This document shows, piece after piece, positions 12,808 to 12,815 of a stretch of DNA of 12,815 nucleotides (within the stretch, counting starts at the first letter, position 1; each line of letters opens with the position of its first letter). A program made the translations under genes and the position numbers. Below the pieces are notes generated by a model. That model saw nothing but the letters and a program-made list of their open reading frames with translations. It was not told the DNA's origin and searched no databases. The DNA comes from an uncultured Phycisphaerales bacterium. Its GTDB lineage: Bacteria; Planctomycetota; Phycisphaerae; Phycisphaerales; UBA1924. The stretch lies in NCBI GenBank assembly GCA_937879825.1, contig CALFMQ010000341.1, positions 1 through 12,815 on the forward strand. Reading direction: 5' to 3'.

Positions 12808-12815
12808 ATGCCCGA
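12808..12815 (+). CDS. Possible start of the next gene (2 codons in window)
   Basis: ATG CCC GA at the window edge follows TATCAT plus six bases. Only Met-Pro can be read, so the product is unknown. An ABC ATPase or binding protein partner for the permease would be a natural guess from context, but nothing in the sequence shows it. Confidence 0.3.

Overview
The window is a GC-rich bacterial chromosome segment, densely packed with genes on both strands. The gene content suggests a planctomycete, probably of the Phycisphaerae type: paired DUF4870 membrane proteins, a very long exported TPR/PQQ-propeller protein, and tandem TPR-sulfotransferases. Many genes also appear to lack a Shine-Dalgarno sequence. 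This placement is an inference from gene families, because no rRNA or marker gene is present. I see no phage, transposase, CRISPR or tRNA. No gene-free stretch exceeds 300 bases; the longest are 2419-2660 and 3117-3318.

Layout. Bases 2-190 (+) are the 3' end of an unrecognised gene. Two paralogous small DUF4870/Tic20-like membrane proteins follow on the minus strand (200-649 and 817-1308). They are divergent from pdxA (1447-2418, +), which encodes the vitamin B6 enzyme 4-hydroxythreonine-4-phosphate dehydrogenase. A 242-bp gap after pdxA holds a possible terminator and a compound palindromic (REP/BIME-like) element. It is followed by a small DUF5658-like membrane protein on the minus strand (2661-3116). 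Divergent from that is a 1416-residue exported protein (3319-7569, +) with two PQQ/BamB-like beta-propeller blocks separated by helical TPR-like repeats.

Facing that gene with no gap is a minus-strand cluster, in transcription order: TPR-sulfotransferase A (9468-10925), TPR-sulfotransferase B (7944-9407) and a DUF721/DciA-like protein (7570-7914). Divergent from sulfotransferase A is a fused two-domain, iron(III)-type ABC permease (10995-12713, +). A second copy of the palindromic element follows it, and then the probable first codons of another gene (12808 onward).

No single pathway joins these genes. The two most informative non-coding patterns are the following. First, at least five starts have a TANNNT -10-like hexamer 5-8 bases before the start codon, the layout expected of leaderless transcripts. 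Second, the palindromic element is present in two copies 10 kb apart that differ only by paired, compensatory changes in an 11-bp stem. I found no convincing novel defence or mobile system. The strongest leads are the leaderless promoter pattern, the covarying repeat and the tandem sulfotransferase pair.
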